Shown: positions 25,283 to 33,459 of the stretch, one piece after another
Numbering within the stretch: the first letter of the stretch is position 1
How the letters are laid out: each line of letters opens with the position of its first letter
DNA from: Bradyrhizobium barranii subsp. apii
GTDB taxonomy: Bacteria; Pseudomonadota; Alphaproteobacteria; Rhizobiales; Xanthobacteraceae
Assembly: GCF_011516635.5 (NCBI RefSeq)
Contig: NZ_CP096255.1
Coordinates: forward strand, 5,640,501-5,704,500
DNA: 64,000 nucleotides
Direction: 5' to 3'
Translations under genes and position numbers: made by a program
The notes under the pieces: model-generated
The model's input: the letters and a program-made list of their open reading frames with translations, nothing else
The model's database searches: none
Told to the model about the DNA's origin: nothing

Positions 25283-26203
25283 TCACCGCTGCCGCTGCGC
25301 CAGATAGAACCCGCACAGCACCGTGACCAGACCCGCCACCTGCAACATCGTCGGCGGCTCGCCGAGCAGCAGCCAACCGACCAGGAGCGTCAGCGCCGGC
25401 ACGCAGGCCGGGATCACGGCGGCGCGGGCGACGCCGAGGCGCTGGACCGAGACGGCGAACAGATAAAGCGCGGCGGGGCCGGCGAGCACGCCCTGCGCCA
25501 GCGCCTGAATGGCATTCTCGGTCACACCGATCGCCGCGACATGGGCGAGACCGACGGTGGCGAGATAGATCGGCAACAGCAGCAGCGACAGCACGTTGAT
25601 GACGAGCGCGGCCGACACGGCGGAGACGCGCCAGTGCCGCAGCAGCGCGCCAAAACCGGCGAACATGAATCCGGTGAGCACGAAGGTCAGATCGCCGAGC
25701 ACACCATCAGACCCGATATGGCCGATCGATTCCGCGCCGATCACGCAGAGGCCGCCGACGATGACCAGGGCGCCGGCAAGGCGCGACGCGGAGATGTGCT
25801 CCTTCAGCACGACTGCCGCGAGCAGGAGGCCGCCGAGCGTCGCGCAGGAGGGCTGGATCACGCTGCCGTGGCCGAGCGGCACGAACAGGAATCCAGTGTA
25901 GGAGATCAGCGACATCACGGGACCGCCGAGCACCATCAGCACAAGGCCCCTGCCCCAGCCGATGCCGCAGAGATCACCGATGCCGGCGCGCGCGACCAGC
26001 GGCAGGAACGCGATGCCCGACCAGACATAGCGATGCACGAGCAGATCGACCGGGGTGAAACCGACCTTGAGGCCGTGCCGCGTGCCGGCAAAGCCCAGCG
26101 CCCAGAACAGCGCAGCCGACAGGCCGCAGATGACGCCGAGTAACGCCGGCGCCGCATCGTTCTTCTGAATGAGAGCGTCAGCGCCGCTCGTTCGCTGATC
26201 CAT
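25283..26203 (-). CDS. EamA/DMT-family transporter
   Basis: About 306 residues with ten predicted membrane spans in two EamA halves. The first half begins LLGVICGLSAALFWALGFAGTRHGL; the second has LAQGVLAGPAALYLFAVSVQRLG and VGWLLLGEPPTMLQ. It is a likely metabolite exporter of unknown substrate, and a different subgroup from the one at 3348. The ATG at 26203 has AAGG upstream; a TTG two codons earlier is less likely. Confidence 0.88.
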   Translation of the reverse strand: MDQRTSGADALIQKNDAAPALLGVICGLSAALFWALGFAGTRHGLKVGFTPVDLLVHRYVWSGIAFLPLVARAGIGDLCGIGWGRGLVLMVLGGPVMSLISYTGFLFVPLGHGSVIQPSCATLGGLLLAAVVLKEHISASRLAGALVIVGGLCVIGAESIGHIGSDGVLGDLTFVLTGFMFAGFGALLRHWRVSAVSAALVINVLSLLLLPIYLATVGLAHVAAIGVTENAIQALAQGVLAGPAALYLFAVSVQRLGVARAAVIPACVPALTLLVGWLLLGEPPTMLQVAGLVTVLCGFYLAQRQR

Positions 26204-26279
26204 CGACAAGCCTTATGTCAGCGCGTGAGCCGCCTCAACCCACGCCGTTGCAGGTCTGGCACGCAGCGTAGCCCAACCA

Positions 26280-26717
26280 TCATGCCTCCTCGCCGAACAC
26301 CATCTGCCATCCGTTGCGCGTGTCCATGTATTCCCGCACTTCGCGAATACGGTCCCCGGCCACCGTGAACACGAAGCAATAGTCGTTCTCGTAGGGCTTG
26401 CCGCCCGCAAGCGTGGCACGCATCCGCTCCTCCACGATCACGACATCGCCGTCGGCGTAGACGCCGCGGAAGGCGATATCGATCTCGGAAAACATCCTGT
26501 GCATCTCCTGCGCGATGAAGCGCGCGATCGCTTGCGCGCCCACCATGTGATCGGTGTGATCGAGCGCGACGGCGGTGGCGTTGCCCTTCGGCGCGATCCA
26601 TTCGGCATCGTCGGTGAACAGTGCGGCGATGCGGCCGGCATCGCGCGACGAGAAGGTCTTCCAGGCGTTGAGAACGATGTCTTTCGGGCTGGTCACGGCG
26701 CGCTCCAGAACTGGCAT
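26280..26717 (-). CDS. SnoaL/NTF2-like protein
   Basis: About 145 residues with the NTF2-like cone fold: a helical start with FSSRDAGRIAALFTDDAEWIAP, a central HTDHMVGAQAIARFIAQEM and a strand-rich end (DVVIVEERMRATLAGGKPYENDYCFVFTVAGDRIREVREYMD). These folds serve as small isomerases, hydrolases or binding proteins, and activity cannot be assigned. Upstream in-frame starts exist (26732, 26792). It is divergent from the Ada-like gene, about 120 bases apart. Confidence 0.78.
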   Translation of the reverse strand: MPVLERAVTSPKDIVLNAWKTFSSRDAGRIAALFTDDAEWIAPKGNATAVALDHTDHMVGAQAIARFIAQEMHRMFSEIDIAFRGVYADGDVVIVEERMRATLAGGKPYENDYCFVFTVAGDRIREVREYMDTRNGWQMVFGEEA

Positions 26718-26836
26718 TGAGGGGGCTTGCATCGAGGGCCGCCTTCTAGGCCACCATGCGCGTTGCGGCTCGCCACAATCGGACTCGGTCATCCCGCGGC
26801 CCTTCCGCCCGCGCGGGCATGCGCTATCATCCGGCC

Positions 26837-27400
26837 ATGCTGAGTTTTGACGACTGCAACGCCGCGCGCCTGCGCAGGGATCCCCGCTATGACGGCCGCT
26901 TCTTCACCGCAGTGAAGACCACGGGCATCTATTGCCGCCCGGTCTGTCCGGCCAAGCAGCCGCTGACGCGCAACGTCGTCTATTACCCCACGGCGGCCGC
27001 GGCCGAAGCCTCGGGATTCCGGCCCTGCCTGCGCTGCCGTCCCGAAACCGCGCCGTTCTGCCCGGCCTGGAACGGCACGCGTTCGACGGTCGCGCGCGCG
27101 GTGAAGCTGATCAACGAGGGCGCGCTCGATGAAGATTCGGTGGTGACGCTCGCGATGCGGCTCGGCATCTCCTCGCGTCACCTGGCGCGCTTGTTCGAGC
27201 GCCATGTCGGCGCGACGCCGCAGCAGCTTGCCAAGACGCTGCGCGTCCAGCGCGCAAAACGCCTGCTCGATGCTGGTGAACACACCATGACCGACATCGC
27301 GTTTCAGGCCGGCTTCGGCAGCTTGCGCAGATTCAACGCCGCGTTCGCCGAGCTCTATGGAAGATCGCCGTCCAGCCTGCGCTCATCGAAGCATGCGTAG
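26837..27400 (+). CDS. Ada-type methyl-phosphotriester sensor with AraC helix-turn-helix
   Basis: 187 residues. The N-terminal Ada zinc domain carries Cys33, Cys37, Cys64 and Cys67 (YCRPVCPAK, PCLRCRPE), spaced as Cys38/42/69/72 of E. coli Ada, where Cys38 accepts the methyl group. Residues ~85-180 are an AraC-type double helix-turn-helix (LAMRLGISSRHLARLFERHVG, MTDIAFQAGFGSLRRFNAAF). The methyltransferase domain of full Ada is absent. It probably activates alkylation-damage genes after methylation; none of these is adjacent. It could instead have lost its alkA-like C-terminal part. Confidence 0.9.
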   Translation: MLSFDDCNAARLRRDPRYDGRFFTAVKTTGIYCRPVCPAKQPLTRNVVYYPTAAAAEASGFRPCLRCRPETAPFCPAWNGTRSTVARAVKLINEGALDEDSVVTLAMRLGISSRHLARLFERHVGATPQQLAKTLRVQRAKRLLDAGEHTMTDIAFQAGFGSLRRFNAAFAELYGRSPSSLRSSKHA

Positions 27401-27425
27401 CCCGCATCGAGCTGCGCAAGTTCGC

Positions 27426-27572
27426 TCAGAAAAATCCGGGGCTGAGATCGAGCCCATAGGTCAGGCTCAGCACGAACACGAACAGCGCGGCGGCTGCGAA
27501 CAATGCAATATGTCTGAGAATAAACGCGCGCGGCGAGGTGGTGGCAATAACTGCTTTTTGCGCAACGGGCAT
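27426..27572 (-). CDS. Very small membrane protein (48 aa)
   Basis: The ATG at 27572 has GGAG 5 bases upstream. A basic start (MPVAQKAVIATTSPRAFILRH) is followed by one membrane span (IALFAAAALFVFVLSLTYGL) and a short exit (DLSPGFF). Single-span proteins of this kind are common in rhizobia. Function unknown. It is convergent with the Ada-like gene. Confidence 0.55.
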   Translation of the reverse strand: MPVAQKAVIATTSPRAFILRHIALFAAAALFVFVLSLTYGLDLSPGFF

Positions 27573-27767
27573 GACGGCTCCATTATGAAAACGGTTTTTG
27601 GCCGCCACTAAGCGGCGCCCGCATCAGGCGCCGCGATCTGCAAAGCAACTATTAAAGAGATCACACTCGTCTTGAACGGCCGTCCACAATCGGCGCGCGA
27701 CGGCGGTTTTTCTTGCCGCGACTTTCTCAACCCGCGCACGGCCGCGCCAGAACGTGGCTCGCTTCTC

Positions 27768-27803
27768 AAAAAAAAGACCGCGCTCCTGAAAGGGAACGCG
27801 GTC
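27768..27803 (-). terminator. Rho-independent terminator
   Basis: On the minus strand, GACCGCGTT and AGCGCGGTC arms flank a 10-base loop and are followed by eight T residues. It lies 52 bases after the stop of the leftward gene 27856-28110. The rest of 27573-27855 shows no gene. Confidence 0.85.
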
Positions 27804-27855
27804 CATGCAGGCTCGGGAGGAGACGAGCCTGTTTCATGTCTTCAAGCGATTGAGA

Positions 27856-28110
27856 TCAGCGGGCCGTGCCCGTCGTGACGTCCGCGGTCTTGACCTTGCG
27901 CGGCGTCAGCACGCGGGCCTGGTGGACCGAAGCGACCGTGGTCGGCACGGTTGCCTGCTGCTCGACATGCGCGGCACCAAGCACGCGCACCTGCAGGGGG
28001 GAGACCGGGAAACCGTTGGCCTCATAGGTCGGCAGCTCGGCGGCGAAGGCCGCAGTGCTGCCCGCGATCGTCAGGATGGCGGCGGCGATCGACAGAGTCT
28101 TCTTGTTCAT
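27856..28110 (-). CDS. Small secreted protein (84 aa)
   Basis: The ATG at 28110 has AGGAG 8 bases upstream. Residues 1-~24 are a signal peptide (LSIAAAILTIAGSTAAFA, cut before ELPTYE). The mature 60 residues are Val/Thr/Ala-rich with no cysteine (FPVSPLQVRVLGAAHVEQQA). Small exported proteins with a YEANGFP-like mature start occur in several copies in bradyrhizobia, but their role is unknown. A strong terminator follows and a set of three direct repeats lies upstream. Confidence 0.75.
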   Translation of the reverse strand: MNKKTLSIAAAILTIAGSTAAFAAELPTYEANGFPVSPLQVRVLGAAHVEQQATVPTTVASVHQARVLTPRKVKTADVTTGTAR

Positions 28111-28160
28111 TGGTGATGCTCCTGAGTGGAAGGTTCGGAGCACATTTAAGCGCGTTTTGC

Positions 28161-28212
28161 TGCATTGCGACATGCTCTGTTGCATTGCAATAGCGCGCCC
28201 TCTGCATGGCAA
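28161..28212 (-). promoter_or_regulatory. Three spaced TGCATTGCRA direct repeats upstream of the 84-aa secreted protein gene
   Basis: TGCATTGCGA at 28161-28170, TGCATTGCAA at 28181-28190 and TGCATGGCAA at 28203-28212. Spacings are 20 and 22 bases, about two helical turns, so all would face the same side of the DNA. They lie 51-102 bases upstream of the leftward ATG. A regulator-binding array is inferred; the regulator is unknown. Confidence 0.5.
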
Positions 28213-28317
28213 TATGTTTAATGCGCACAAGCGCTTGGTCGAATCCCCGCCGGACGCGACATGACGCTTTTATGGGCGGCGGTCAGGCACCGAGCACATG
28301 CCCCGCGTCCACGCGGC

Positions 28318-28497
28318 TTATTTCAACGCCGTCGCCAGCGATTGCAGCTTTGCGACGAGATTGGTGCCGAGCGCATAGATGATCTCGATGATCGCCAGCG
28401 CGATACCGGCTGCAATCAGACCGTATTCGATCGCGGTGGCGCCGGATTCATCGGCGGCAAATTCGATCAACAGGCATTTCAATTTCACAACTCGCAT
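28318..28497 (-). CDS. Flp/Fap-type pilin subunit
   Basis: 59 residues with the Flp pilin core (FAADESGATAIEYGLIAAGIALAIIEIIYALGTNL): the charged DESGATAIEYGL segment with the conserved Glu-Tyr, then one hydrophobic helix. Such subunits form thin type IVb (Tad) pili after prepilin peptidase cleavage near the Gly. No cpa/tad assembly genes are in the window, so this is an isolated pilin gene. A GGAAGG sits unusually close to the ATG. 28498-28789 shows no gene. Confidence 0.85.
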   Translation of the reverse strand: MRVVKLKCLLIEFAADESGATAIEYGLIAAGIALAIIEIIYALGTNLVAKLQSLATALK

Positions 28498-28789
28498 CCT
28501 TCCAACTCTACCGCACGTTGCCGGCACGGGAGAGATACCAAGTCGCAATCCAAGATTGAGTAAATTCAATCCCTTCAATTTGATGACAATGAATGGCTGC
28601 CGCTTTTCAGCCACTTGCCGCCCCTGAAACCGCAGGGAATTCGCGTTGCGCCTCTGCAACACCCGCCCGAAAAGACCCATTTCGCCCATTTGCGCCATTG
28701 CGCCGCCACACCATCCTCCGAACAATTGACGCGTCGCGTGCCTGGCTGTGCAAGATTGGTTCGAACAGAACCGTTTGGAGGCAGGGATC

Positions 28790-30112
28790 ATGAATGATCG
28801 GCGGTCTCTTCTGGTGGCGGTCTCGTGCCCCTCGGCCGTTCTCGCCGGCTGGCTGGTGCTCTCCCTGTCCGCCTACGCTCCGGCCCTCATCGAGAAAAGC
28901 AGCGCCAATGCTGCCGCCGTGTCGCGCGCGAAAGATCTTGGCCGGCTCGAGCTCGCCGACGTCCCGCATGCCGCGGCCATCGAGGATGGCATCGCCCTGA
29001 CCGCCGATATCGCGGCCGCTGTCGCTGCGACGCCGAATCCGGATCCGGCCCCCGAGGCCGCAACAGCCGAGACGCCCGCCGCCGTCATCAAGCTCGCCTC
29101 GGCCGATCCGGCCCTGATCTTGCCGGCGGAAGCGCCGCCGGCGCTACAGATTTCGCCTGGACCGGCGCCCGTCCTCAGCGAGGCTGCACCAGCAGAGGCC
29201 GCACCGGCGCCGGAGCCCGTGGTCAAACTCGCCTCCGCCGATCCCACCGAGATCGTGACGACAGATGAGCTGTCGCCCGCGGCGATCGCGACCGGCCCAG
29301 CGCCTGCCGCGAGCAAGCCGTCGCCGCCGGCCGACACCGTCGCCGTGCTCGATGAGTGCTTTGTCATGGACGCCTGCATCGACCGCTATCTGTGGACGCT
29401 CTATCAGCGCACCGCGAAGGAGGATTCGATCAAGGTCGAGGACCGCCGCCCCGTCACCATCAAGCGCAGGGGCAAGATGGTCACGGTGATGCGCAGCTTC
29501 ACAAAGCTGGTCGATCAGGATTTTGGCTGGAAGGATCCGAAAGCGGCCGATCGCGCCAGCATGCCGATGATGGATTACGTCATCGGCGGCATGGACAAGA
29601 GCTTCAAGCGAAAGCTGTTTCGCATGCTGCTCGCAGCCGAGGCCGCCGGCCTGTCGCCGGGCATCACCAGCGCGTTCCGCGACGACTACCGCCAGTCGAT
29701 CGCGAGCGGCCTGAAGGCCGCCTCCGACCGCTCCTATCATGGCGGCAGCACGCGCGGTGGCTACGGCCACGGCATGGCGGCCGACATCGTCAGCACCCAG
29801 GGCAACAACCGCGCGCAGCGCTGGGTCTCGACCGAAATCCTGTGGAAGTGGGTTGACGCCAACGGCAAGGCATTCGGCATTGGCCGGCCCTATCTCGGCC
29901 GCGATCCGCCGCATGTCGGCCCGGTCGACGGCCAGGAATACATCTCGAAGCGTGGCACGGGAGATCGCAAGGAAGCGACCAACGTGAGGTCCAAGAAGGT
30001 GATGCGGGCCGCGGCCCACGCAAAGCTGCGAAAGACACACGCCGCGCGCGAGCAGAAGAGTTTGGCCAAGCCGCAGAAGTCGGCGCAATCGGCCGGCAAG
30101 CGCGCGACCTGA
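28790..30112 (+). CDS. Membrane-anchored peptidase M15-like protein
   Basis: 440 residues. N-terminal membrane anchor (LLVAVSCPSAVLAGWLVLSLSAYAP), then a long Ala/Pro/Glu-rich region with a twice-used VKLASADP/IKLASADP motif (residues ~80-190), then a C-terminal domain (about 230-400). That domain has FRDDYRQSIASG, the SYHGGSTRGGYGHGMAADIV stretch resembling the SxHxxGxAxD zinc site of VanY/M15 carboxypeptidases, and HVGPVDG, which could give the last ligand. It probably trims peptidoglycan peptides in the periplasm; activity is inference. The ATG at 28790 has GGAGG 8 bases upstream. Confidence 0.75.
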   Translation: MNDRRSLLVAVSCPSAVLAGWLVLSLSAYAPALIEKSSANAAAVSRAKDLGRLELADVPHAAAIEDGIALTADIAAAVAATPNPDPAPEAATAETPAAVIKLASADPALILPAEAPPALQISPGPAPVLSEAAPAEAAPAPEPVVKLASADPTEIVTTDELSPAAIATGPAPAASKPSPPADTVAVLDECFVMDACIDRYLWTLYQRTAKEDSIKVEDRRPVTIKRRGKMVTVMRSFTKLVDQDFGWKDPKAADRASMPMMDYVIGGMDKSFKRKLFRMLLAAEAAGLSPGITSAFRDDYRQSIASGLKAASDRSYHGGSTRGGYGHGMAADIVSTQGNNRAQRWVSTEILWKWVDANGKAFGIGRPYLGRDPPHVGPVDGQEYISKRGTGDRKEATNVRSKKVMRAAAHAKLRKTHAAREQKSLAKPQKSAQSAGKRAT

Positions 30113-30117
30113 CCCTG

Positions 30118-30936
30118 TTACGGCTTCCGCCCGGGGATCGGCAGCGGTACGAGGCGCATCTCGGCGGTGCCTGCGTCTTGCGTGCGCACCAGCACCGCAA
30201 AGATGGTTTCGACCGCAAGCCGCACCGCCGCCTGCATCGCCTTGCCCTTGGCCAGATGCGCCGCAATCAGGCCGGTAAGGAGATCGCCGGTGCCTGAGGG
30301 GCGGATCGGCAACCGCGGCGTCGCAAAGCGCGACAGCTGGCCGTCGGCGCACAGGATCGTCTCCACCTGCCCTTCTGCCGTGTCGGCGAGCGTGCAGCCA
30401 GTAGCGACGACATCGATGCGACGTTGCCCCGCCAGCGCCGCGCAGGCCGTGCGCAGGCTCTGAGTGTCCGCGATCGTGACGCCCGACAGCAGCTCGAGCT
30501 CGAACTGGTTCGGCGTGGTCAGGTTGGCGGCCGGCAGCAGCCGGTGCTGCACCACGTCCAGAATGCCGTCGGCAACATAGACGCGGCCGTCATCGCCGAT
30601 CACGGGATCGCAGAGATAGACCAGCTTCGAATTCCGCGTCAGCGCCCGCTCGACGAAGTCGGCGGTCACAGCCGCGTTGCCAGGCGAGCCGAGATAGCCG
30701 GTGACGAGCACCGCGGCCTCATCGACGAGGTCGCGCTCCTCGACGCCTTTGAGGAGATCGGCGACGAGCTCGGTCTCCAGCACCCGCCCGCGCAACGTCG
30801 GATAACGCGGATGGTTCGACAGCAGCGTCGTCGGCACCGCCGCGACGTTCACGCCCTCCGCCTGCATGGCAAAGGCCGCCGCGCTGTTGCCGACATGGCC
30901 GTGAACCACCTGGCTTTGAATGGAGATGACGAGCAT
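30118..30936 (-). CDS. pdxY: Pyridoxal kinase
   Basis: 272 residues, from MLVISIQSQVVHGHVGNSAA, the typical start of pyridoxal kinases of the ribokinase superfamily. Key parts are the substrate-binding VVHGHVGNS, the DPVIGDDGRVYV segment, the TPNQFELELL segment and RPSGTGDLLTGL with the catalytic Asp of the GTGD loop. It phosphorylates pyridoxal to pyridoxal 5'-phosphate in vitamin B6 salvage. It is convergent with the M15-like gene, 5 bases apart. The start could be 36 bases further upstream, but alignment length favours 30936. Confidence 0.9.
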   Translation of the reverse strand: MLVISIQSQVVHGHVGNSAAAFAMQAEGVNVAAVPTTLLSNHPRYPTLRGRVLETELVADLLKGVEERDLVDEAAVLVTGYLGSPGNAAVTADFVERALTRNSKLVYLCDPVIGDDGRVYVADGILDVVQHRLLPAANLTTPNQFELELLSGVTIADTQSLRTACAALAGQRRIDVVATGCTLADTAEGQVETILCADGQLSRFATPRLPIRPSGTGDLLTGLIAAHLAKGKAMQAAVRLAVETIFAVLVRTQDAGTAEMRLVPLPIPGRKP

Positions 30937-30973
30937 TGAGAGGTCCGTAGGGTCAAATACTGGATGACGCAAG

Positions 30974-31094
30974 GTAGCCCGGATCGAGCGAAGCGTAAGC
31001 CGGGGTCTGAGATTCCAGCATGATTCCCGGATTGCGCGGAGCCTGTCATCGGGCGGCCGCTTCGCGCCGACCCGTTGGCTCCATCCGGGCTACG
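30974..31094. repeat. GTAGCCCGGATGGAGCG repeat, long form
   Basis: GTAGCCCGGATCGAGCGAAGCG at the left and CTCCATCCGGGCTAC at the right form a long imperfect palindrome. It overlaps the last bases of the PaiB-like gene. Confidence 0.7.
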
Positions 31095-31734
31095 GGACAA
31101 CGCCATACCCCAGCCCCGGCCGCAGCGCCTGCATCTTCCGCGCCAGCCGCCGGTGCCCCGTCTCCTCCGACCGCGCCAGCCGGTCGGCGACCGCGATATG
31201 GTCCGCATCGCTCTTGTGCTGATTGAGCTTGGCCTGCCCCTCGACGGTGTCGACCACGAGATCGACGACCCGGATCGCAGCCAGCATGCTCTCGCGCTTG
31301 CCCGGCTCCATTTGCGCGAGGTCCCAGGGCTGCTTCGGCAACCGTGCCTCGGACACCGCAAGCAGCGCATCGCCATGCCCGCGGTTCTCGTCCAGTTCGC
31401 GCAGATGCGCCACGCCCGACAGGTGCACGGCCTCGTAGAGCCAGGTCGAGACATTGTCGCGCGAAGAGTACCAGTCGTTGGAGATGTAGGCGTCGTCGCC
31501 GGCAACGATCAGCAGGAAGCGCCGCGTGCCGTCTGCGAGCGACACGAGCGGATTCTTGGCGGTGAAATGGATCTGCACGATCACCTGCCCGTTGCGCTCG
31601 ACCAGCACGAACGGCACATGCGAGGCCCGCGGACCGTGCTCGTCCGCCGCGACGATCATGCCGAAGCCGCGTTGCCCGGCAAATTCCAGCGCACGCTGCT
31701 CCTCGATGCGAAACTGGGGGCGAAGCACATGCAT
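31090..31734 (-). CDS. PaiB-family FMN-binding protein
   Basis: 214 residues from MHVLRPQFRIEE. It shows the PaiB layout: a flavin-binding split barrel (GFGMIVAADEHGPRASHVPFVL, IHFTAKNPLVS), YISNDWYSSRDNVSTWLYEAVHLSGVA, and a C-terminal KLNQHKSDADHIAVADRL segment. Bacillus PaiB represses sporulation and protease genes; in proteobacteria the role is unproven, and flavin reductase-like activity is possible. The upstream in-frame extension to 31821 lacks a ribosome site. Confidence 0.88.
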   Translation of the reverse strand: MHVLRPQFRIEEQRALEFAGQRGFGMIVAADEHGPRASHVPFVLVERNGQVIVQIHFTAKNPLVSLADGTRRFLLIVAGDDAYISNDWYSSRDNVSTWLYEAVHLSGVAHLRELDENRGHGDALLAVSEARLPKQPWDLAQMEPGKRESMLAAIRVVDLVVDTVEGQAKLNQHKSDADHIAVADRLARSEETGHRRLARKMQALRPGLGYGVVP

Positions 31735-31841
31735 GGCACGGGTCTCAATGGCTCGAATAGGGAATGGCGAGCGAAGGCTAACCCACCAGCCGGCAAGATC
31801 TGAAGAATAATCGGCCCGCAAACGCCGATGTCAGCAATGCC

Positions 31842-32474
31842 TCAGCGCCGCGCCAGCGTCGCAAGATAGGCGCAGAACATGTCGGCCATGGCATCGGCAT
31901 AGGCTGCGATCTCCGTCTCGCTCCGCGTCTCTTCCGAAAAACTCTTGCCGACCTCGCTCAGCGTCGCCGTGATCAGCTCGCCGGCAAGGATACGCGTCGT
32001 ATCCGAGGCTTTCGGCAGCGCCTCCCGCATGAACCCGGCGACGATCCCCTCGCCGGCTGCCCGGGCGTCCTGCGCCTCGGGCGCGTCGCGATACAGCGGT
32101 GCAGCGTCACTGAGCGCGACGCGGATGGCGGCCTCCTCGCACTCGGAACGAATAAAGGCATGGACCAGCGCGCGCAGCCGCGTCGGCGGCGGCTTCGTCG
32201 GGTCCGCCAAAATGCCGCGCAGAAGCTCGCTTGTGCTCCGCCACTCATCGCTCTGGAGACGGAACAGAATCGCCGCCTTGTTCGGAAAGTATTGGTAGAG
32301 CGATCCGACGCTCACACCGGCCCGCTCGGCCACCCGTGCCGTGGTGAAACGCTGCGCCCCTTCCTTTGCCAGGACCTGAACAGCGGCATCCAGAATGGCG
32401 GCCACCAGCCCGCTCGATCGGGCCTGTTGCGGCTGTTTTCGTGAGGAAATTGAACGGCTTCGGCGATCGGCCAT
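31842..32474 (-). CDS. TetR-family regulator
   Basis: About 210 residues. The N-terminal helix-turn-helix (ILDAAVQVLAKEGAQRFTTARVAERAGVSVGSLYQYFPNKAAIL) is classic TetR. The C-terminal ligand-binding part carries a TetR_C-like helical bundle (LRALVHAFIRSECEEAAIRVALSDAAPLYRDAPE). It is divergent from the O-methyltransferase gene, with a dyad in the 97-base gap, so it probably represses that gene and itself. The ATG at 32474 is preferred over a TTG 15 bases upstream. Confidence 0.88.
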   Translation of the reverse strand: MADRRSRSISSRKQPQQARSSGLVAAILDAAVQVLAKEGAQRFTTARVAERAGVSVGSLYQYFPNKAAILFRLQSDEWRSTSELLRGILADPTKPPPTRLRALVHAFIRSECEEAAIRVALSDAAPLYRDAPEAQDARAAGEGIVAGFMREALPKASDTTRILAGELITATLSEVGKSFSEETRSETEIAAYADAMADMFCAYLATLARR

Positions 32475-32502
32475 GGCGTGCTCGGGCAATGCGAATAGGA
32501 AA

Positions 32503-32520
32503 TGCGACGAATTAGTCGTA
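32503..32520. promoter_or_regulatory. Candidate TetR operator
   Basis: TGCGAC - 6 bases - GTCGTA is an inverted repeat matching at 5 of 6 positions, centred between the divergent TetR and O-methyltransferase genes. The position fits a shared repressor site. Confidence 0.5.
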
Positions 32521-32571
32521 TCTCAATCCCTGCGCAAGCACGCGCTTCTTCGCGAACTCCGGAGACATCAA

Positions 32572-33237
32572 ATGACCACCCCGACCATCACAACGCTTGC
32601 GCCGCTGCTGGATCGCCTGTTTGACGAGGCTGAAGCGGCCAGGGGCGCAACACATGCCGCCGTCGCCGATTTGTCCGACGCAGACCGGGCGCGGATGATG
32701 CGGAGCAAGACCGATTACCGCGACCTCTACGGACGCTTGAAGGACGCACCGCTCGCGGTCTCGCGCGAGACAGGTCACCTGCTCTACATGCTGGCGCGCA
32801 GTTCGCGCGCCAAGGCGATCGTCGAGTTCGGGACCTCCTTCGGCATCTCGACCCTGCACCTTGCCGCAGGCTTGCGCGACAATGGCGGCGGCCGCCTCAT
32901 CACCAGCGAGTTCGAGCCGTCCAAGGCGGCGCGGGCGCGGGACAATCTTTCGGCTGGTGGGCTGATCGATCTCGTCGAAATCCGCGAGGGCGATGCGCTG
33001 AAGACGCTCAGCGCCGATCTGCCCGACACGATCGACCTCGTGCTGCTCGACGGCGCCAAGGCGCTCTACCCGGAGATCCTCGATCTGGTCGAAGGCCATC
33101 TCGAGCCGGGCGCGATCATCGTCGCCGACAATGCCGACGACAGCCCTGACTACCTCGCGCGCGTACGCGGGCCCGCAAGCGGCTACATGTCCACGCCCTT
33201 CGCCGAAGACGTCGAGCTCTCCGTGCGGATCAGCTGA
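32572..33237 (+). CDS. Class I SAM-dependent O-methyltransferase
   Basis: 221 residues, Methyltransf_24/O-MT type. The SAM site is IVEFGTSFGISTLHLAAGLRDNGGGRLITSEFE (about residues 83-115), with VLLDGAKALYPEILDLVEGHLEPGAIIVADN as the later metal/SAM region. It is likely to methylate a small hydroxylated compound, but the substrate is unknown. The ATG has GGAG upstream. It is controlled in all likelihood by the divergent TetR gene. Confidence 0.85.
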   Translation: MTTPTITTLAPLLDRLFDEAEAARGATHAAVADLSDADRARMMRSKTDYRDLYGRLKDAPLAVSRETGHLLYMLARSSRAKAIVEFGTSFGISTLHLAAGLRDNGGGRLITSEFEPSKAARARDNLSAGGLIDLVEIREGDALKTLSADLPDTIDLVLLDGAKALYPEILDLVEGHLEPGAIIVADNADDSPDYLARVRGPASGYMSTPFAEDVELSVRIS

Positions 33238-33419
33238 CGTTGCATAAAATCGACACTCTGAGCCGTCGTGCGATCTGTCGCGCGGCGACTTCGTCTTCTC
33301 GGCGAAACAGCCAAAACTCCGGCAAACCGCCGCCAACAGGCTCCGCCCTGTCGCAGGCTCGTCACTCACACGTGATACCTCCACCCGCCAAAAGCCATGT
33401 TTCGCGTGCTAAACATACC

Positions 33420-33431
33420 TACCGCGCGGTA
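33420..33431 (+). promoter_or_regulatory. Perfect 12-bp palindrome TACCGCGCGGTA, candidate operator
   Basis: Lies 29 bases before the SMR transporter ATG, within ATACC-TACCGCGCGGTATC. The paired downstream TetR gene makes it a good candidate for an autoregulatory site. Confidence 0.6.
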
Positions 33432-33459
33432 TCTTTCGCGTCCCCATCCCGAGCCGGCC

